This document shows positions 38,624 to 50,123 of a stretch of 64,000 nucleotides of DNA, one piece after another. The notes below the pieces were generated by a model that worked only from the letters and a program-made list of their open reading frames with translations, ran no database searches and was not told the DNA's origin. Position numbers and translations under genes: made by a program. The number at the start of each line of letters is the position of its first letter. Positions within the stretch are counted from its first letter, which is position 1. This DNA comes from Amphirosellinia nigrospora (Eukaryota > Ascomycota > Sordariomycetes > Xylariales > Xylariaceae): contig SCHM01000001.1 in the NCBI GenBank assembly GCA_004123355.1, positions 11,542,193-11,606,192 of the forward strand. Reading direction: 5' to 3'.

Positions 38624-40083
38624 TCATGGGAATAGCGGATTCGGACGACGAGCCGGACGTGGGTTCAAGCGGAATGTATATAGGGACTTATAATCATTCT
38701 TTACCATTCCTAAGGCCGACACCTTCACATGCATTTTCACAGTCAGATCTCGAAGTGGCGATCATTGCACATGTACAAGTATGCATAGCGCACATCTGTT
38801 GGAAAACTTGTCCGATAAACCCCAGTATACCACCTCCACGGGTTTCCACGGCGCGATTTGGGAGTTTCACTACCTCCTTATTCGCCGAATGTAGCAGATG
38901 AACTTATCAAAACGAAACGATCTCCCCTCTCCACATAGATCTGCCAAGAAGGGACCATTAGTGGGTTTCATGGGTCACGTTCCTCCGAATAAATTCCCCT
39001 TTTCAGTAGTCCGCTCCTAATCAAGCTTTCTCCCCCTGTGAATCGTAACGACTTTTTGTAAGCACTAGCTGGGGGCGTAAGATTACTATACTAACCAAAA
39101 CTTGATATCATGGGAGATACGCCATTTCCTACCTAATTTTGCCTATGCCAGATGTTCCAACGAGATCTATTGTTATAAAGGGCTAACCTACTGTTAGTAG
39201 TGATTGACGTCTTCTTACTTACAGTAGATAGATATGTGCGCCACGATCGCCGTCTGTCCTGCCCAAAATAGTGTGTCTATAAGAATCAATTGCAAAACGT
39301 TTGTGAGCCTGACAGTCGCCTAGTTTACTTCGTGCAGCCAATTTATGCTAAGAAGGCCATCGTTTGAGTGCATTAACCGATGATGTCACTCGCGTTAGCT
39401 GAGGATATAGTGTGGGGGTCAGATAGGGGGTCAAGAGAGGCAGAGTCAGCATCGAAGGCGATAAAACAGCGATAAAACACATGACATGCTAATGGAAATA
39501 TCGGCATCATGGTGAAGCTTCTAGCCAACCGTTTGCAATTTACATCAGTACAACAGGAAGGACCCTAAACCTAAACCCCAGCTTTGGGAAATATGGCGTT
39601 GGCCCGCTCCGAGGTTTAGTGTTGAAGAGGTATCGATCGCCTCTTTAGCCTCAAGCTAACGGCTATGGCTACGACGCATCGCGTTTCTGTTTGATAATCA
39701 GCGGCTTGGACGAGAGAACACGCTTGTTCATGCGGCTTTCTATAGACTGTTAGTTGTTCGATCTTGGATTAATGAGGTAGGTGATTGGTGAGGCTGCATA
39801 CATTCCACCTCACCTTCCTTCGGCTTGCTATCACCGTCTCCAGATATAGATAGTTCTCTATTACCACCAAGATGTGACATCACAGAGAGACCCTTACTAT
39901 CAACACGTTTGACAGCGGCCGTTAGCTACTAGCTCGAAGGAAGGTAGATAGCTAGATAGAAAAGTATATAAACAACGCTTCATGAACACCACCCCAAAAC
40001 GAGACCTATTAAGCCCATCTTTGTAGCTCACCCATCAACATCCCCCGTGCCGCATATTCCGAACCCAGCGTCTCTTTATCATC
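38624..40083. other. Intergenic between AA9 and GH5 genes
   Basis: About 1.5 kb. Contains a short telomere-like stretch (39563-39579) judged to be chance. A frame at 38626-38901 directly after the LPMO stop has no CBM or other recognisable feature. Confidence 0.5.
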
Positions 40084-41553
40084 ATGAAGCTCACTACTGC
40101 TTCTGTTGCTACGCTAGCTGGGTGCATCTGCACTCCCACAAGCGACCTCTACCAAGCGAGCTACTGGCGTTCAATACTTCGGTGTCAACATCGCTGGATT
40201 CGACTTCGGCTGCGGAACAGATGCAAGCAGCACCCGAGACCATTCACCAAAGACAAAAAACTAATGTGACGTAGGGAACCTGCGATCCATCCAAGGCGTA
40301 TCCGCCGCTGTCGGCACTCGGTGGCCCTGATGGGTAAGTCGTGGCACACCTAGCTCAACTTCGGCGATGCGGCTTGTGTGCTAACGATTCTCAGAGCGGA
40401 CAGATGTCCCATTTCTCGAAAGATCTATCTATGAACATTTTCCGACTCCCAGTTGGATGGCAGTATGTATTTCTGAGTTGTGTGATTCTCCCACAGGCGC
40501 ATGTCTGGCCATAGCCAATAACCCCCCCAACCACAAATCCACAAGTCGAATATCAACAAAACTTGAGTGGTACAATCTAACTCTAAGTTTCTTACAGATA
40601 CCTCTTGAACAATCAATTAGGTGGTACACTAGATGCCAACAACACGGTAATTACGACCAGCTCGTTCAGGCGTGCTTGGCTACTGGTGCTTCTTGTATCA
40701 TTGATGTGAGTAACCAGCTCGAAGCTTGAATTAAGTCGATAGTTACTAACAGAGAATGACTTGCAGATTCATAACTACGCGCGTTGGGACGGACAGATCA
40801 TTGGCAAGGTGGCCCAAGCATGACCAATTCGCCAATGTTTGGAGCCAGCTCGCGACGAAATAGTAAGTAATCTCAGTATCATACATTGTTAAGGAATGTG
40901 AAGAGGCTTCAAAGGCCCTCCTTTCCCTACAAGCCAGCCCAAATAGCGATAGCTGACTCCGAATGTTGTAGCGCGACTCAAGGCAACGTCTTCGGGCTTA
41001 TGAATGAGCCTCACGACGTGCCCGACACAACGCATGGGCGCAAAGCGCACAAGCTGCCGTGAACGCAATCCGTCAAGCCGAGTCCGCAGCAGGCGGTTCT
41101 GCGCATATGATCCTGATCCCAGAACGACTATACATCAGCAGCCGCGTTCCCCACGAACAGCGGCCCTGCGCTCCTGGGCGTCAAGAACCCAGACGGCAGC
41201 ACAACGGGGCTTGTCTTCGACGTGCACAAGTACTCCGATAGCGATGGTTCCGGAACGCACACTGACTGCGTTACCGATAAATCTCGTCAGCCTTCGCGCC
41301 GCTCGCCGACTGGCTGCGCAACGGCCGACAGGCCTCAACACAGAGATGGGGCGGCAACACGACTTTGCCAGCAGTATGTCTGCGACAGATCGCGTACGTC
41401 AACGCGAACGCCGACGTCTACCTCGGTTACGTAGGCTGGGCGGCGGGATCATTCGATCCCGCGACCTACGAGCTTAGCGAGGTCCCAACGAATAATGGCG
41501 GTTCTTGGACCGATACTTCTCTTATCTCAACTTGTTTCAAGAAGGCTCAGTAA
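40084..41553 (+). pseudogene. GH5 endoglucanase (subfamily 5-like cellulase), heavily frame-disrupted
   Basis: Endo-1,4-beta-glucanase related to fungal EGII-type cellulases. The ATG at 40084 (MKLTTASVATLAGC) looks like a signal peptide. Family segments follow in order: VQYFGVNIAGFDFGC, CDPSKAYPPLSALGGPDG, FRLPVGWQ-YLLNNQLGG (intron with GTATGT donor between), YDQLVQACLATGASCIID, IHNYARWDG, FGLMNEPHDV (acid/base Glu), GLVFDVHKYSDSDGSGTH, a NTEMGG segment (nucleophile Glu) and DVYLGYVGWAAGSFDPATYELSEVP, ending in a natural C-terminus. At least seven frame changes are needed in about 1.1 kb of coding sequence, besides four or so introns, so no continuous protein is possible as written. Both catalytic glutamates are still present, suggesting that decay is recent or that the breaks are sequence errors. 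Identity firm. Confidence 0.82.
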
Positions 41554-42235
41554 ATGAAATTCGAGATTTAGAGGCTGCGATTATGTTGGATATGATGTAT
41601 GACGACTTAAGGAGGTTATGTTTCTATAATCATGTATAAAACACGTGCTGGCATGAAGATATTATTCCATCTCAAGGAAGTTGTCCATGCGTCTTCCCTG
41701 TATATATCCATACCAAAGAAATGTTAAACAATCTAACGAGGTCAAATATGAAGAGAATAACTCAATTTGAATGATTACGTTCATCCTTCCGGAGATATAA
41801 GCTGTGCCAATTCCAGCAGCCAGACACATGAGATCGCCTCGTTAAAGATCCCGCTCTCTAATCTAGAAGATACGCCAGTCCTGACAAAGCTCCTTCGTGG
41901 CCCACGCGATACCGCCGAGCAGCTTCATTCAAGTCGCCAGTGCCTGGTTTTGTTGGTCGGTCACGAACTCGGATACTAGGAAGCAGCCTCCTAGGGCTAT
42001 CATAACACTGTTCCTTTAGCGACGCATCGTCTCACCTAAAGACGATTAACTTAATGACCTTATCTTTCGCGCGAGAGGCCTTCCGATCGCAACTTAAAAC
42101 AGGAGGTCACGACATAAGTATGAACTTTCCTTCAGTGAGCGTCTGTCTACGACTGAAGATCATACAGCGGGCACTGAGATGGAGATCTGACCAGGCGATG
42201 ATCTTTCCATATTGGGTCAGTCCCAATTAGTTGCT

Positions 42236-42326
42236 GGCAACGTGGCTGAGTGGTTAAAGCGTATGACTAGAAATTTCTAGCGATCATATCCCTTCGGGGT
42301 CACAGGTTCGAGTCCTGTCGTTGTCG
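42236..42326 (+). tRNA. tRNA-Ser (anticodon AGA) with a 10-nt intron
   Basis: Class II tRNA. The acceptor stem GGCAACG pairs with CGTTGTC (one G-U). The A box is in TGGCTGAGTGG and the B box in GGTTCGAGTCC. The anticodon stem TATGA pairs with TCATA only after removing 10 nt (ATTTCTAGCG) located one base 3' of the anticodon, the standard intron position. Variable arm CCC-TTC-GGG; T stem ACAGG/CCTGT. A T-rich stretch (ATTTTCTTTT) follows as a Pol III terminator. Mature length is 81 nt before CCA addition. Confidence 0.93.
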
Positions 42327-43653
42327 ACTTTGTCATTTTCTTTTGGCCCTCTATTCCGACTGCGCCTTGTAGACGAATCGTTTTTTTATGCATTCTTATT
42401 GTTTATATCAAGGCTTCCTTATTTAGACCCTGCTCCTGAAAAAGAGGTGAGTGTACTTGAAACCTACGTGGCTGCTGGGTATGACATACTGCCGAACCTA
42501 GAAGTCAGCTATATCAGGGAAGTAATGACATTGAAAAGTCCGCATGATACATTGGTATACTGATCTCTGTTTAGGTCTTGCTGAGTTAGCTGACTGTCGT
42601 ATGAATGAAGGTTGTCATCGCAGCTCCACCTGTGGGTGCATACAAAGAAGAAGTAGCTAAGTCGCCAGGTATTAGCTTCGTACTTTGTATACTTGACCTC
42701 TTTGTACATCTATATACTATGCTTTGATCCGCGGCAGGAGTATCATGATAATGTCTATAGAGTGATAATTACTGTTGTTACAAAATGAGTGACTGGTATA
42801 TGCAGTATGTTTACATAACGGAGCGTATGTGTCGAGAATCACCTGCAATTGCTGTTCGGTTCTCGCAGTGTTCAGAATAGGCGCCCAAGAGGAGACTGAA
42901 ATGGCCTTGGGAATCTAATGAACGGCGATGGCAATTGTTACACTCTAGTAGCTAGATATTACTATACTATGCCGTAATACTACAAAAATAGAAAATTGCC
43001 AAGTCGAGCCCTTGACCGTCTGCAGTTGACTATACGCATGCTGAACTCGTGACACTAGATATAGGAAAGCTTGGCAGAGGTTAACCGCGCTGCCGTCAGA
43101 TTCTACACGGGGGCACAAATCAAAGGAAAATTAATCAGACTACAATCACGAGGTATTAGTTGACGAGGAGACGAAATCAAAATTAGAAACGTGAGAAACA
43201 TATATTAAACCCGACAATGTGGGTACCAGAGCATATACGCCTAAACTCCCCTTTATCGCTTGAGGTGTGAACCAGGGTATATCTATCGTCAGGCGTCTAC
43301 CGTACTGGCATTTCTTCCAGCGACTCATTCATACATGTACAGTGTCAAGAAATACAGGCCCAAATTCACTTTGCCAATATGCTTGCTCTGCAAGCCACGC
43401 GAAAATTGGGTATCAAAAGAAAAACAAATAGAAAACGAAAAGACAAAGACAAAAACTCCAAACTCCAAACTCCATTGAGATTCGCTCTCTCATGTTTCCG
43501 TGACTCCTGCTCCCAAGAGCCAATATGCCGATTTTTTGTGAATCCGCGTGATGTTACAGGCCCAAGTCCCTGGGGGCAAAGGACTCCTCCAAATTGTGCC
43601 AACGCCGGATCCAAGACGCCGCAAGCCAATTCTCATTGCCAGCTCTTCGTCAG

Positions 43654-45043
43654 CTAGAAATAGCGGCTGATCACATTGTCATCATTGGTGCTGGATCTCC
43701 TCAAGCTCAAATTTGCCGAGCGATGGGATTTTGTCGAACGGGACGCATGCATGGTCAAGTTCGAGCTAGAAAAAGGGTCCTCGGCCTCTTCTAGCTTGAG
43801 GGGTAGCGTGATCTCCTCCGGAAACAACTCGTCATCGTCGTCATATTCAATCGACTCCCGAATGTCTGGTTGCTCTTGTACCATTGGGCCCTGAGGGTGG
43901 CCACGGAAATCTTCGTATTGGTAACGATCATCCAAATCCTCATCCGGATCAACATTGACATCGAGCGAGTCCCATCTCGCAACCTTTCCCGGTCGCATGG
44001 CATTGAACGACTCCTCGTCATCCTCGTTCCAGACTCGCTTTCTTTTTGTCCCTCGTCACAGTGGTTGTTGTCCGTGACGTTGTAGTAGCGATTTTCAATG
44101 AGGAACTCAGTTGGCGTCATGTCAATGAGAGGAAGTCTCTGGTCATGGAAAGAATCCACATCAATCAGAGGTCCCAAGGGGTAGGGAGTATCCTCTCGGG
44201 GCAATGCTGGCGCAGCAGTGGGACCCGAATTAAGCAACGACTCTTGAAGTGGTGCTATCTCACTGGGGATAATGATCCGACCGTAATTATCGTTACCAGC
44301 AAAACTAGGGTCGATGTTTTCCTGGTCGTAGATAGGATCAAACACAGGATAATATTCCTGGGCGTTGTCGTGATGCTGATTACCGGCATTGTGAGAGTCC
44401 GTGTTGTCTTCATCAAAAATAGGACGATGAAAGATAGGGTGATATTCCTCGGTACCACCGCGATGATGGTTGCTGGTAGAGTTGGGGTTGACATTTTCCA
44501 CATCAAAGAGGGGACTGTGGAGGATAGGATAGTATTGCTGTACGTTGCCACGATGAATGCTATCAGCATAAGTAGGATCAACGACTTGCTGATCACAACC
44601 AGGACCGTAGACCTGGGAGTTGCCGTAATTATAGTGACCGACATAACCAGGGTGGACGTTTTCTTGATCATGGATAGGGTCCGCATTATTGCCATGATCA
44701 TGGTCGTAGATAGGGAGTTCTGAAGCAAAATATCGGCTAATCCTACAGTCAGCTGATCACTCACTTTAGAATTTTCATAAACGAGGGAAGGAATCTTACT
44801 TTCTGCTTGCGAAAACGTGGGATTTAAAACGATGCGTCGGTGCATAGCCATTTGTGCCATCACCGCTTGCCACTCCACGAGTACCTCCTGGTTGAGGACC
44901 ACTGAAAGGTTTACATTAGAGGGAGGTGCCACGATAGAGACGTTGATGGCCATGTTTGGATGGGTAGCTGATGCTTCATCGACGTAGCTAGGTCGGACAA
45001 GGTCGTATGGGAGGGGGCGGGTGGAAGACGACGATGAAGCCAT
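43654..45043 (-). CDS. Acidic hypothetical protein with ~30-residue ENxxP repeats; frame breaks
   Basis: ATG 45043 opens MASSSSSTRPLPYDLVRPSY, with about 80 residues of ordinary complexity up to a GTAAGA donor near 44800; the acceptor CTGTAG is near 44742. The next region holds about five degenerate repeats built on P-I-F/Y-D-x-E-N-x-D/N-P, then an Asp/Glu-rich C-terminus (WNEDDEESFNAM, DVNVDPDEDLDD, EYDDDDELFPEE) ending at 43654. A KRKR basic cluster precedes the acidic part, at an A5 run (about 44045) where the frame changes by one. A second mismatch lies between exon 1 and the repeat frame. Not recognised as any family. Composition suggests a nuclear or regulatory protein of low structural order, but this is a guess. 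Lineage-specific genes of this kind are common in fungi. Confidence 0.45.
44270..44735 (-). repeat. Five imperfect ~87-90-bp coding repeats (ENxxP motif)
   Basis: In the minus-strand frame the repeats begin LPIYDHD, GPGCDQQ, PLFDVEN, PIFDEDN and PIYDQEN, spaced about 26-37 residues apart. The last parts share Asn/His-rich sequence followed by an EYxPI- or QYYPI-like segment. Frame-preserving divergence at both DNA and protein level indicates old internal duplication. Confidence 0.65.
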
Positions 45044-46647
45044 CGTGAAGATGTTTAGGTTGTGGGAATACAAGTGAGAGGTGAGAACAGGTTGTTGTAA
45101 GGAGATGTTGATGTGGTTACAAGAATGATGATTGACTGTTCTGAGGATCGCGAAATGTGCATATGTGTTGTTTTCAGATGGGAGAGGAAGGTTTAGAAGT
45201 GATGGAGGGTGGGAGAGGGGAGCTGATTATATATTGATGAGATTTAAGGTACTGAGTGGGCTGAATTATCTGCTCGGTGCTGCAAATGGTGAGAAAGCAG
45301 TGAATGAGCCCTACCTGTAGGTGTATTTCGAGTCAACTGGGAGTGATAAATGGTGTGCCACACCGCCCACTACGGGGATCTTTCTGCCGGAAATACAGGC
45401 TGCGTGGTGGAGTAAGGTTTGAGTTTCTCATGCGGGTGGTGGCATGAGGGCCAATGGCAATGAGGATCAATGCTATTGAGCTTCATCTCATTCACCGGTG
45501 GCCATGGGGTGCTGCGGTGCTGCCTAGGGCATGGCATCACGTAGGTGTCCCTGACAGCCTACATCTATACCTTCTAACTGCGGGCAGGTCATCCACGGGC
45601 CTATGGCCCGGGCTCTAAATGAGCCTGGAGGTTTCAAAATGTGAAATGCAAACGTGGGGATATGAAGTCATAAGACTAAAAATTCTCCGCTCACACTCCT
45701 TAAACACTCTTGCCATAGTTCAGTATACCAACTGCAATTTAAAAATGCAACTACCCAGGTAGTGGGTGAACCAAGATAACAACCTAACCGCAGAACCCAG
45801 AATAGAAGTTAAAAAACAACAGAGCTAGTACCTACGCGGTAGCTGGTGTTTAAGGTGCTCAGGTTGTCCAGAATAACTAACAGAATAATACCGGAAAGAA
45901 TACATTGTAGATATACACTATCCTAACCTAACTGAACCCCAATTACATCAGAAAACGTAATAAGTTATATATATAGCAACTTGCTGGCTTCAAAGTGTAG
46001 CATTGTCCCATTTGACTTATAGATTTTTGCTGACAAGTTTAAAACCACACGTTACTCTAACACTGCACAGTTAGTTAACAAGGAAAGTAGTTCAAGATAA
46101 TATACTAGAATTATCGGATAGTTAAGGTACTGCAAAAGCTTAAATATGTTTTATATGTTTCGTTGTGCCAGTGCTTTCCAAACTTGTCTTTGTTATCAAT
46201 CGAAAGATACCTACGTTTGGATTCATATTCAATTATACGAATACAAACTTACGTGTATATACACTAACATACATTCAAGTTATTTTCAAACTACTTTTTA
46301 TGGGCAATCAGATGAAAAACAGTATGTCCAACTAAGTTTTTATAAACCGACGATGTAAAACCATGCGCTTAGTTCACCGATGAGTGAGAGAAATTGGTAT
46401 ACGGAAAGGGAATCTACAGCCACTCAACTAGCCACTTTGACTCTCGCTGGTCGAGGAATGTAGTCACTATTCCCTCTATATGTGATTGATTACACACATA
46501 TCTCACACGAGTAGTAACTTTTAGGACTCTAACCTTGCAGCCAATTTCCTTACTCTGCTCTTATAAGGTTGAGACAGTCTACGTCCTTCTATTAAACCAT
46601 TCACGCTGAGAGGTTGTAAAAATCATAACATCATAGCAAAGATTCCA
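45044..46647. other. AT-rich intergenic region
   Basis: From about 45700 to 46640 the sequence is clearly AT-rich with no supported frame. This is the promoter side of the repeat-protein gene and the 3' side of the SRAP gene. Confidence 0.5.
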
Positions 46648-48315
46648 TTAAGAGCTATTAGCAAAGAACTTCGTGATCTTCTGCGTGCCAGCCGCCTTCG
46701 CCGTCTTGGCGGGACTTTTGGTGGTATTGCTCGTGGCGCTAATCGTCTGCCTGCCGCCTCGCGCGACGGTCCCTTTCTCTTCTTCGTGTCCTGGCCGCGG
46801 TTATGTGTTGAGCTACGCAGCTTGCTGGGCTTTCTTCTGCAATTCATCATCTGCTTTCCTTTTGATACCGCAAGAACTTTTCCACCGTCGTCGTCGTCCT
46901 CCTCGAACTTCAATTTCGCTTCTTCCTCCTTTTCGAGCCCTCAACCATGAACCCTTGGTTTCAGAGGCTTCGATCTCTGTTGTTCCTCTACTTTGATGCG
47001 TTCTGCTTTACGTCGATCTTATTGTCTTCCTTTCCAGCCATCTTTTTTTCATTCGCGGTAGTAGCCCCTTTAGCGAAGAAATTCGCAATATTCGATTTGT
47101 TCTCCTTGCTGTCGATCGGAATGATAAACGAGGACGAGTTATTCCCGACCTTCCCAACTTCCTGGCTCACGGGATACACCTCCAGCTCCCCATCGAATGG
47201 CGCCAGCAGCGACTGCAGTTCCTTCGACCACTTGTAGCGTCCGGGGTCGAGCCAATTGCGCAACTTTTCTGAACCGTTGTCCAGCATCGCAGGCATTCGG
47301 TCATGTAAGAAGTTTAACTGTTTATTTGAGTCTGTGGTTATGATGGTGTATGTGTACAGTTTCTCTTCATCGCCTAGTTATCCGCTTGTCAGTTTTCGGT
47401 TTCGAATATCTCACAAGAACCACGCCAAACTCTTAAGTGATTCGTGTGTCGCACCACCTATAGTGGGATGACTGGGGAGTTGACTTACTCTCGTACTGCA
47501 CCACGTCCCACAAGCCCGCGAAGCACATTAACTTGCCGTCCTTACGCTTAACGTAGTGTGGCAGCTTCTCACGCCGCCGTCCTTCTTCAACCACTCATAA
47601 AACCCCTGCGCCACCACAATGCACCGTTTCCGGGCCTTCATCGAGCTCCACATGCCGCCATCTTGCGCCAACGAGTCGTCGCGACAGTTGATGGTCTTCA
47701 TCAGGCCGCCATGACCAGGATTCCGCTTAGTCCAGAAGGGGACGAGTCCCATTTCATAGTTTGCAGTTTGTAGCGGGCGTCGTCGCTATTCGTAGAGATA
47801 TGTCGTTCAGCCGTCTCTTTATATTGTCCTCCCTTGCTCGTGTCAGGGCGATTTAGCGCCGCATCATCAGCGTCTGTCGAACTCTCTCCATTACGTTCAG
47901 ACCCTGGCCCTGCGCCCCGGTCCGGCACATCTGCGCGGTACACCACGCCGCGGTAACTTGGGGCAAAGTTGTAGCTCTGTCTTGGGCCGCTATATTCTCC
48001 TCCATCTCCTCCATTGCTGCCGCTCCCATTATCCTCGTCATCTCCATCGTCTGGGTCATCAGGTACGTCATACACCGGCATATTGTCATCTCTCAGCATT
48101 CGCATGATCTGGCTCGGCCGCTATATCCCAGTAAGTCAAAAACTACCAGGCCAACTTTAGAATAATGAAAAGTATGTTACAAATGCAAATGCCAATGAAA
48201 CTGGATCAGATATATTGATAGTGAGAAGATAGGATGAGATTGGCTGTGATAGGCCGTGATTAAGGGCATTGATGTATCTAATACATACTAGAGCTAGTGC
48301 GTATCGCCCGCACAT
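46648..48315 (-). pseudogene. SRAP-domain protein (HMCES/YedK type), frame breaks
   Basis: SRAP proteins crosslink to abasic sites in single-stranded DNA through Cys2 and shield them at replication forks; nuclear. Exon 1 (48315-48289, 27 nt) encodes MCGRYALAL with the catalytic Cys2; after a 168-bp intron (GTATGT...TATAG) exon 2 starts RPSQIMRML at 48120. Then come an Asp/Gly-rich insert, YNFAPSYRGVVYRADVP, MKTINCRDDSLAQD (Asn of the active site), GFYEWL, CFAGLWDVVQYE, a GTAAGT intron (47488-47374) and the third exon with LHDRMPAML (active-site His). The tail carries two IxxFF segments (SNIANFF, QKITKFF) and ends at TAA 46648-46650. Frame shifts: after MKW (GGG where GGGG would fit, about 47746), after KKDGG (about 47572), after NASK (about 46988) and within the tail. 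Key residues are retained, so true loss is uncertain. Confidence 0.8.
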
Positions 48316-49114
48316 CGTCGGATTTTAGATATACGTAACTTTGGACTGCTGTTGTGAGAAGCACGCCTCATTCACCTGCTTTGGGGGCCGACTGGTCAGG
48401 TTTGGGATTCACAGTATTGTCTACTAACACCTGGGCTGGAATATGACTTATGAGGGATGATACAATAGTGCTCTCAGAGGACCTAGACGAGCTCAATAAA
48501 ATGACGATAATACGAAAGTATCTTTTATGTAAGTTTTCCTATTAGGTGCGTGGATGAATATGGATTGTTCCTCGAGATGAAGTAGCATGGGTATGACGAA
48601 AGTGAGTTGCTAGTTAAACAAGTACCTAACCTAGCTAGGTTCAATTACTGGAGCAATCCGCGTTTTAGTCGCGAGATCATGTGACCATCCGCATCAAAGA
48701 ACAACCCAGACTAGCGCCAATACAGTTTTTCGCACCCTCTCCTCGATTGCAGGCACAGTTATTTGATGAGCATTCTCGACAAGTGGACAAGGGAATAAGT
48801 GGACTGGCACTTGCAACTTTCAAAGGGCTTAACCGCCTAGAATTTATGGACCGAGTTCTTTCCTGAGTCATAGGATCAACGAATCATACATTAGGTTCTT
48901 ATCTTGGCATCACAGGTTTCGCAAGCTGGTCATGATGTACCACATGAATGGCATGATATCTCAATTCATAAGAAGCTTTTCCCTGATCCCGACCCACGCC
49001 AGCAATGCCATACCTTGCCCCGAACATAGTAGTATTTGCTCTCCTATCAGAATGCTCTGATGGTATATCGGAAGAGACTTAATGACACATGACCAACTCC
49101 AGCTAAGCTTTCGC
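48316..49114. other. Intergenic, no gene seen
   Basis: About 0.8 kb between the SRAP start and the 3' end of the ribosomal protein gene. No supported feature. Confidence 0.5.
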
Positions 49115-50123
49115 TTAGACCTTGAAACCTCTTGACCTTCTGCGACCACGAGCCTTCTCGAACTTGCGGCCCTTGGACTGAACATAGGGTTTCTGCAATT
49201 TGTGTTAATCAAAGCCTGCAAAGGTGGGTAACAAAGAGGAAAACGTACCTTGTTCTTATGGGGACCCATGCCGAAGTGCTTGAAGGCCTCACGAGCGTTC
49301 TTGGGACCACGGAGCAGGAGGGTGTTGCTTCCAGGAGCACGCAGAGCCAACTGGTCCAGGGTCAGGCACTCACCACCAGCGGCAACGATGCGAGCGCGGG
49401 CAGTGGCGGTGAAGCGCAGAGCGGCGATGGTAACCTTGGGGACCTCGAGAAGGCGGTTGTCGTCGGTGATGGTACCAATAACGACAACGGTCTTGTCGGC
49501 CTGGTCACCGCGAACGACCTGAGACTTAACGCGCGAGAGCGAAACTGGGGGTCGGTTGATTCTGGACATGAACAGACGACGCAGAACGACCTAAGGCGAC
49601 CGGGCGTTACTACTTGGTTCCTGACGGCTGACGAACGTGGGATTTCAAGATAAACCTAAACGGGGCGACGCAGATCGACACGGCTTACCTTGGAGAAGTT
49701 GGAATCGGTTCGGCGAGCCAGGAAGCGGTAGAGCTTCACAAGCAACTTGAGGTAGACATTGTCGCTCTATAATACACATGCTTGTCAGCAAAACACCACC
49801 CCGCGGACTGCCAATTGGGCTACAATTGGACCATGGCTGTGTAAAAATGCAGACAAAAAGATGACGGGACATTCACAAACCTTAGGCGCCTTTCTGTGAG
49901 TACCACGGGTGTGGTGGTTGTTCAGGTCGATACCTGGAGGTGTGCAAAGCCGAAGGTCAGCTTCCTTGGTTCAAATATACTCATATCGGGATCCTGCGCC
50001 TCAACCGAGAGCGACAGGACTGCCCGAGGACGCAGCAAATGAGGCCATTTCGGGACACGGCGATCCCTCAGACACACATTTGCCACTTGTATATGATATC
50101 TTGCACAGAAATAACGTACCCAT
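49115..50123 (-). CDS. 60S ribosomal protein L18 (eL18)
   Basis: Structural protein of the large cytosolic ribosomal subunit. Five exons: 50123-50120 (only ATGG), 49933-49881, 49766-49689, 49590-49249 and 49192-49115. Together they give 184 residues, against 186 in yeast. The sequence starts [19 protein letters not shown] and continues [53 protein letters not shown] and [10 protein letters not shown], ending with a basic [13 protein letters not shown] tail. All splice junctions are GT-AG and in phase; there is no frame break. Intron richness at the 5' end is typical of fungal ribosomal protein genes. The antisense frame at 49132-49653 is a shadow. Confidence 0.96.

Noticed and set aside
38626-38901. 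Possible C-terminal extension or CBM of the AA9 protein
   Set aside because: It follows the stop codon, lacks the CBM1 cysteine/aromatic pattern, and no intron would join it.
39563-39579. Telomere-like CCCTAAACCTAAACCCC
   Set aside because: Only about two imperfect units; too short to claim an interstitial telomere.
44255-44730. Ile/Thr/Met-rich reading of the repeat region in the frame of exon 1
   Set aside because: The alternative frame gives the ordered ENxxP repeats and an acidic tail; this reading is a repetitive shadow, though it follows exon 1 without a shift.
49132-49653. 173-codon plus-strand frame
   Set aside because: Complement of eL18 exon 4, which is unambiguous.
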